Source of the DNA: Elusimicrobiota bacterium
GTDB lineage: Bacteria; Elusimicrobiota; Elusimicrobia; UBA1565; UBA9628
Assembly (NCBI GenBank): GCA_027452025.1
Contig: DAIDHI010000067.1
Coordinates: 1-47,317 of the forward strand
Direction: 5' to 3'
Length of the DNA: 47,317 nucleotides
The notes below the pieces were generated by a model. That model was not told the origin of the DNA, searched no databases, and saw nothing but the letters and a program-made list of their open reading frames with translations. How positions within the stretch are numbered: the first letter of the stretch is position 1; each line of letters starts with the position of its first letter. The position numbers and the translations under genes were made by a program. Positions 43,401-47,317 of the stretch are shown here, one piece after another.

Positions 43401-46400
43401 GGCTGGTCTCCCTCTACCGCCAGCGCGCGGCTATCCCGGCGCAAGGCTCTCCGACGGTGACGGCCGACATGGTCAAGGAGCAGATCGCCCGGGAGACGGG
43501 GATCGCCTCCGGCCAACTGTCCAGCGGCAACGAGTCGATGGACCGGTATCTGAACATGGAGGAGCTGCTCGGCCAGCGCGTCATCGGCCAGAAGGCGGCC
43601 GTGAGCGCCATTTCCGAGGCCATCCGCCGCAACAAGGCGGGCCTCAGCGACCCGCGCAAGCCCAAGCCGATCGGCGCGTTCTACCTGACCGGCCCGACGG
43701 GCTCGGGAAAGACGCATCTCGCCCGGGAGCTGGCGCGCTTCCTGTTCAACGACCCCGACGCCGTCATCCGCGTCGACATGTCCGAGTACATGGAGAGCCA
43801 CTCCGTCTCCAAGTTCATCGGCGCGCCCCCCGGCTACGTCGGCTACGAGCAAGGCGGCCAGCTCACCGAGCGCGTGCGCAAGAAGCCCTACAGCGTGGTG
43901 CTCTTCGACGAGATCGAGAAGGCGCACCCGGACGTCTGGCTGCTCATGCTCCAGATCCTGGGCGAGGCGCGCCTGACCGACGGCCAGGGCCGCACCGTCG
44001 ACTTCAGCAACACCGTCGTGCTCATGACCTCGAACCTGGCCATGAATCACGAGTCGATGCAGGCCATGATCGACTCCTACGTCGCCCGCTTCAAGCAGAC
44101 GCAAGCGCGCCTCGACGCCGCCCGCGCCGCGGGCGACAAGACGGCCGAGGCCGCGATCGAAGCCGAGCAGCGGCAGCTCTCCGTCGAGCTGGCCCGCGTC
44201 AGCAAGGAGAAGGCCCAGGCGATCACCGAGGAGGCGTTCCCGAAGGTCTACCCTCCCGAGTTCGGCGGGCGCCTTTCCGCCAAGCCGATCGTCTTCGACC
44301 GCATCACGCCCGACATGGCCGACGGCATCGTCAAGCTCAACCTCAAGGACCTGTCCGAGGTCATGGCCTTCGCCGGCCACGAGCTCGCCCCGCCGCCGCC
44401 CTCGGTGGTGAAGTTCCTCGTCGAGAAGGGCTTCGACGTGGCGCTCGGCGCGCGGCCGCTGCAAAACGCCATCGACCATTACATCTCGAGCCCGCTCGCC
44501 AAGAGCCTGCTCCAGGCCGCCGTGGCCAACGGCAACAAGCCGCGTCCCAGCCGCATCGCACTGAGCGTCAAAAACGGCGCCATCGCCTTCGACATCCAGC
44601 CTCTCGCGCCCAAGGTCGTGTCCAAGAAGGACGCGGGCATGGGCGCGGCGCAGGAGGTCTTCACGCAGGCCCTCAACCTGGCCATGCACGCGGCGTCCGA
44701 CAAGGTCGCGCCGGAGGCCACTCTGGAGCTGGTCGACGCCTGGGTCCGCAACGCCCTCGCGGCGTTCCCGGGCGAGGCCGTGCCGCCGGCTGGTCCCGCG
44801 CCTCTTGCGGATGGTCCCGCGGCTCCTAAGGTTGCGGGCGCCAGCCCGCAACCCTCGGCGCCGAAGGCGCCGACTCCGTTTATCGAAGGACCGGCCCCGG
44901 CGTTGTCCGCTTCCGCGGTCCGCGCGTCGTCGGCCCATTATGACTTGGCCAAAGACCCCCCGCTGCTCGCCGCGTCTCGCGAGCTCAAGCAGAAGCTGGA
45001 AGCCGCCGGCTACCCGGAGGCGGAGCGCGAGGCGGCCTTGCGCACCGTCGAGGACCACGCCAATCCCTACGTCGGGTTTTTGAAGCTCTTCGTCGAGCAG
45101 GCCAAGCAGATGACGCCCAACGACCGGCGCGCCACGCCTCTCCAACTCGCCTACGAGGTGACGCCCGAAGCCGTCCGCGTCGTCTTGCACCGCAACGGCC
45201 CGCTCGGCGAGCGGGAGCTTGCGCTTCTGCGGACGCACTTCTCGGGCACGGCGCCCGTCGACGCGCAGGCCGCGCGCGACAAGGCCGAGGCGCTCAACGT
45301 GATGGGCAAGGACGGCCGGCGCCTGTTCTTCGACCTCTACCGGGTCCTGTCCGCCATCCCCGGCGCGCGCTTGGGCGTCGCCACGGGCGCGGCGGCCCAG
45401 GGCGGCGCCGGCACGGACTATTGGCTCGAGCTGCCCAAGACGCCGGCCGAGGCAGCCCCGCCCGGACAGCAAGCCCAAAACCGCGAGCCCGAGCAGGCTC
45501 GCGCGGCGCAGCCGCCGGAGACTTCCGGCGGCTCCGTCGCGCAAGCCTCTCGCCCCTCGTCGCGACCGGACCTGGGCGAATCGTTCGTGACGTTCATGGG
45601 CGAGCAGGGAACCTTGGAACCGGCGCTGCGCGCGCTGGAGGGCGACCTGACGCGCCGCGGCTACGGCCCGCAGCAGCGCGCGGGGCTTCTCGCCGGGGCT
45701 CGCGCGGCGGCGGAGTTTCTCCGCGACCGCTCCCGCTCCGAGAGCCTGCCCGTGCGCTTCAACTGGTCGGTCACCGCCGAGCGCGCGGCCGTCGTGATCC
45801 AGGCCGAGGGCTCGCCCTTCACGCCGGAGGAATCGGCCGAGATCCGGGCGCTCTTCAGGCGGGAGGAGATTGGCGCGCTGATCGCCGCCTCCGGGGCGAC
45901 GACGGGCTACGGCTCCGGCACCGAGTCCCTCCACGGCCGGGGCGTCTCGATCTGGGCGGCGCTGCCGGCCGCCCAGCCGGCCGCAGCCGAAAGCGCCGAG
46001 GCCGACGGCTTCGTCTCCCAGGAGATCGATCGCTTCGCCCCCAACGCCGAGGACCGGGAACTCTCGATGGCGAAGGACTCGGCCTCGCGGGGCGCCGCGC
46101 CTGGGACCCGCGAGGCCGTCTCGCGCTTTCTCGACGCGGCCTCGCGCCTGGCCAAGACGGCGGCGACCGGAACGGACAAGATTTTCGTCGACCACCGCGT
46201 CACCCCGGACGGCCTGACGGTCGTCGTGCGCCTCGCGGGCGCGCGCGTCAACCCGATCCCCTGGCAGCGCTGGGCGGACCGCGCCCTCCCGGTCGCCGAA
46301 CTCTCCCGCTTCGGAGGCCGCGTCGCCGTCGAGGCGACGGCCGACGGCGGGCGCATGATCCTGACCCTGCCCGCGCCGCCCGCGGTCTCGGGAACGCGCG

Positions 46401-47317
46401 CGCCGGACGCCGCGCCGGCCGTGCGCGCCACGGCCGAGGCCAAGCACGACATAACGCATCTGATGAAAGAGCTCATCCGCCAGGGCGCGGCGCGGGGGCT
46501 GGCGCTGCGCTATTCGGCCGCCGACGTCGTCGGGCAGGCGTCTTCGCCCGAGGACCTCGACTGGGCGCGAAACGACTGGCTGCGCTTCGACACCGATCTC
46601 GAGCAGCACGGCCCGCAGATCGCCGCGGCGGCCGAGGTGATCGGGCGCCACGGCAGCCGCGCGCAGGACCGCGAGCGGCTGATCGCCGCCATCGACCGTT
46701 TTCCCAAGACCACGGGCTGGGACCACACCAATCCGGCGCGCAACAGGCTGCGGCGCGCGCTGGCCCTTTTGCTGACGCCCGGCAACGACCGGCAGCTGCA
46801 GGAGCTCCTCGCGGCCTACGAGCGCCAGAAGGAGGCCGGCCTGCCGACGGCCGAGCGGCTCCATCCGGACGTCGTCCTGGCCATGTACCTGGCTCTTTTG
46901 CGCAGCGCCGGCCCGGACGACTTCAGGAAGCTCGTCCTCGAAGACTGGGACAAGCGCGCGCTCTCCGAGGTCTACGACTACGCCAAGCGCGTCGAGCCCG
47001 GCTACCTCGGCCGCGTCTACGCCGACTGGAAGTCCGGCGACCATTCGCGCCAGCCCAACGGGGTCGGCCGCCTGCTCGTCTTCTGGGCGATCGCCGATCA
47101 CGGCGACCGCGCCGACATGGCCGCGCTCGTGCGCGCCGCGCGCGAGAACCGCTGGCTGGGAAGCGAGCTGGGGCTGGAGGAGAAGCACCTGCTCGGCGAG
47201 GCCCTGGGCCGCATGGCCCGGCGCCTGGGCTACGACGAAGAGCTTCGCCACGAGATGCGGCTGTGGATGCGCGAGGGCATGGGGACGAGCAACAGCTACG
47301 AGCGCATGGTCACGGCC
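40412..47317 (+). CDS. Giant membrane M50 metalloprotease fused to a tandem AAA+ Clp-type unfoldase (3' end beyond window)
   Basis: One frame, open for 2302 codons to the window edge with no stop. A signal-like helix (1-33) is followed by an Ala-rich helical region, then an M50 domain: HETAH at 251-255 and the third zinc ligand Asp382 in NLLPAGPQFDG, within four hydrophobic segments, and two more at about 441-470. After a helical linker and a hydrophobic patch (629-668) comes AAA1 (about 700-905: Walker A GKAGVGKT at 735, Walker B LFVDEIHQ with D817, sensor AATTEAEYKKYME, arginine finger FRRRM). AAA2 (about 1047-1385) has GPTGSGKT at 1094, pore loop GYVGYEQGGQLTE, VLFDEIEKAHPDV, a coiled-coil insertion (about 1211-1277), and LGARPLQNAIDHYI. 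The ClpB pore motif KYRGEFE is absent from AAA1. From 1390 on there are three diverged repeat domains and a helical tail. Predicted role: ATP-driven extraction and intramembrane cleavage of proteins. Confidence 0.88.
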   Translation, partial: MKNTSPFARLTTAALSAALILLSPGLPAYAALAESAAPGAAGLPSGGPWGPYVQRLSAPGEAARLAGVSLNGVDVGSLLESLSAVDARSAEGRARVQPVFDALSRLSPAAPQAEVLQAMTSAAAGVRAAASGDLSSRDARALESAQRYSLLLTPAQRGAVSRELERRRQASARAVLAGAAAWKAAPSAPVSGAAAAPAEALAPARRAKVLKKAVPFVAVSAAAVAAAAAPGAFHPLSLVVAAGAMASIVLHETAHLLVARLKGDDTARKQGVTGPLQLIDPVGTIAVPLLSAALGGALLGVPLVLGWARPVPIDFNRPGDPKKAARAIAAAGPLANAALAGLLGLALLAHPAGAAMAAVASVAKINLLLAAFNLLPAGPQFDGFKILVSVLPRKLYARLTRNRRVAPAYQGVFQRLYEGPSALLNAVGMDGQGQVNWTTRLWTLGAFAAAAILTHAWLGGPIVLLALVCSYDYYCIREKIQNEEAVKALTDLLQGFSSALAQAAEEDESIRSVVNTEEVEHALKNALEDTLDKVIDSEGFAQLSEEQKWERFQSAYMDAAAKALHEKGMASDDEATIKAFLGRNGAKFFEQVKGWMKSYEVFAKWHSPERKKGKDDADALGSGKLKSAGKVLGVVALGALGMHLFGGPHGAALAGLGLIGAVAGAPAARAPTFQEALDDPELRLAPQQKALLQVMLSEMKLDEKPPVIGRIDEMGKVYKNVTAPRGDINSVVLIGKAGVGKTAIPEKLAQAIAQSELQPDGTFALSKMKGRYLVKLNLTRLLSQDDPPKSLDQLVALLENFNDANKRSGNKVILFVDEIHQIFQHPKGELMANFLKEPLRNGSLSIIAATTEAEYKKYMEHDDAFRRRMIPVRVEESSVEETLRSLQGARGYYQGLYGANIEPGAMKSAAEDSRFDQEVFLPGRAFKYLLLALKEADFDSQRDRVGLAIADTINELQYVLGRLSEELKTTDRVTEKIKSDEPGTIDLYNAAVELSKRLVSLYRQRAAIPAQGSPTVTADMVKEQIARETGIASGQLSSGNESMDRYLNMEELLGQRVIGQKAAVSAISEAIRRNKAGLSDPRKPKPIGAFYLTGPTGSGKTHLARELARFLFNDPDAVIRVDMSEYMESHSVSKFIGAPPGYVGYEQGGQLTERVRKKPYSVVLFDEIEKAHPDVWLLMLQILGEARLTDGQGRTVDFSNTVVLMTSNLAMNHESMQAMIDSYVARFKQTQARLDAARAAGDKTAEAAIEAEQRQLSVELARVSKEKAQAITEEAFPKVYPPEFGGRLSAKPIVFDRITPDMADGIVKLNLKDLSEVMAFAGHELAPPPPSVVKFLVEKGFDVALGARPLQNAIDHYISSPLAKSLLQAAVANGNKPRPSRIALSVKNGAIAFDIQPLAPKVVSKKDAGMGAAQEVFTQALNLAMHAASDKVAPEATLELVDAWVRNALAAFPGEAVPPAGPAPLADGPAAPKVAGASPQPSAPKAPTPFIEGPAPALSASAVRASSAHYDLAKDPPLLAASRELKQKLEAAGYPEAEREAALRTVEDHANPYVGFLKLFVEQAKQMTPNDRRATPLQLAYEVTPEAVRVVLHRNGPLGERELALLRTHFSGTAPVDAQAARDKAEALNVMGKDGRRLFFDLYRVLSAIPGARLGVATGAAAQGGAGTDYWLELPKTPAEAAPPGQQAQNREPEQARAAQPPETSGGSVAQASRPSSRPDLGESFVTFMGEQGTLEPALRALEGDLTRRGYGPQQRAGLLAGARAAAEFLRDRSRSESLPVRFNWSVTAERAAVVIQAEGSPFTPEESAEIRALFRREEIGALIAASGATTGYGSGTESLHGRGVSIWAALPAAQPAAAESAEADGFVSQEIDRFAPNAEDRELSMAKDSASRGAAPGTREAVSRFLDAASRLAKTAATGTDKIFVDHRVTPDGLTVVVRLAGARVNPIPWQRWADRALPVAELSRFGGRVAVEATADGGRMILTLPAPPAVSGTRAPDAAPAVRATAEAKHDITHLMKELIRQGAARGLALRYSAADVVGQASSPEDLDWARNDWLRFDTDLEQHGPQIAAAAEVIGRHGSRAQDRERLIAAIDRFPKTTGWDHTNPARNRLRRALALLLTPGNDRQLQELLAAYERQKEAGLPTAERLHPDVVLAMYLALLRSAGPDDFRKLVLEDWDKRALSEVYDYAKRVEPGYLGRVYADWKSGDHSRQPNGVGRLLVFWAIADHGDRADMAALVRAARENRWLGSELGLEEKHLLGEALGRMARRLGYDEELRHEMRLWMREGMGTSNSYERMVTA
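44830..44873. repeat. Two short hairpins in the coding linker after AAA2
   Basis: GGTTGCGGGC / GCCCGCAACC (44830-44839, 44844-44853; loop 4) and TCGGCGCC / GGCGCCGA (44855-44862, 44866-44873; loop 3), both perfect, one directly after the other. They encode part of a Pro/Ala-rich linker. Confidence 0.85.
45483..45533. repeat. Two short hairpins in the linker between C-terminal repeats 1 and 2
   Basis: GCGAGCC / GGCTCGC (45483-45489, 45496-45502) and AGCCGCCGGA / TCCGGCGGCT (45510-45519, 45524-45533), both perfect. They again encode a low-complexity linker, as do the pair at 44830-44873. Confidence 0.85.

Noticed and set aside
41719..44829. 1036-codon plus-strand frame inside the giant gene
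   Set aside because: A different frame from the one with HETAH and both Walker A motifs; its translation is low-complexity and motif-free.
43202..47251. 1349-codon open frame on the minus strand opposite the giant gene
   Set aside because: It is the antisense shadow expected in high-GC coding DNA: Arg/Gly/Asp-rich, no recognisable motif, while the plus frame carries consecutive AAA+ motifs.

Overview
The window is 47.3 kb of very gene-dense, high-GC bacterial chromosome. It looks like a Gram-negative-type organism from a poorly sampled lineage. The evidence is a LolB-like outer-membrane lipoprotein domain, an RseB-like envelope-stress protein, PmbA/TldE, and housekeeping genes in an order shared partly with Firmicutes (ispE-spoVG-glmU-prs-rplY-pth) and partly with Proteobacteria (lolB-like before ispE, tRNA-Gln in the cluster). 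Elusimicrobiota or a deltaproteobacterial-type lineage would fit, but the sequence alone does not settle this. I see no phage, insertion sequence with a transposase, CRISPR array, rRNA or replication origin.

Layout, left to right. (1) 1-5.4 kb: an N-terminally truncated sensor kinase with a receiver domain, facing a glycosyltransferase/carbamoyltransferase pair and tRNA-Glu. (2) 5.4-12.2 kb: a polytopic STT3-like glycosyltransferase, an M42-like peptidase, a cobalamin adenosyltransferase, an MFS transporter, a DUF1189-type membrane protein, a lipoprotein with a CcmI-like domain and an unknown gene. (3) 12.2-32.0 kb: one 20-kb minus-strand block of 21 protein genes and tRNA-Gln, most of them overlapping or abutting. 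Read in transcription order it is hpt, ftsH, folP, glmM, pdxJ, glmS, acpS, a methyltransferase-like gene, nnrD, tsaE, tsaB, rimI, a TPR-LolB fusion, ispE, spoVG, tRNA-Gln, glmU, prs, rplY, pth, a small membrane protein and pmbA. It covers amino-sugar and UDP-GlcNAc supply (glmS, glmM, glmU), cofactors (folP, pdxJ, nnrD, acpS), isoprenoid supply, tRNA t6A modification and protein quality control. (4) 32.1-38.4 kb, plus strand: a hybrid histidine kinase, D-Ala-D-Ala ligase, an ECF sigma / anti-sigma / RseB-like stress module with a candidate autoregulatory promoter, and a sodium:solute symporter. (5) 38.2-40.3 kb, minus strand: a GT39-like membrane glycosyltransferase. (6) 40.4 kb to the window end: one open reading frame of at least 2302 codons with no stop.

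Two things stand out. First, the terminal giant protein joins a membrane M50 (site-2-protease) domain to a tandem AAA+ Clp/Hsp100-type unfoldase and then to a long C-terminal region with three diverged repeat domains. This is a candidate self-contained membrane unfoldase-protease that parallels FtsH with unrelated parts. Second, five near-perfect long palindromes of one family (ends GGTGTCAG or GGTGCCTG, arms 25-32 bases) all lie at junctions between co-directional genes, directly upstream of or inside the start of the next gene (rplY, glmS, folP, ddl, the symporter). One is read through as the N-terminus of FolP, one abuts an ATG with no Shine-Dalgarno, and one precedes a ddl gene whose only plausible start is ATC behind a strong GGAGGAG.
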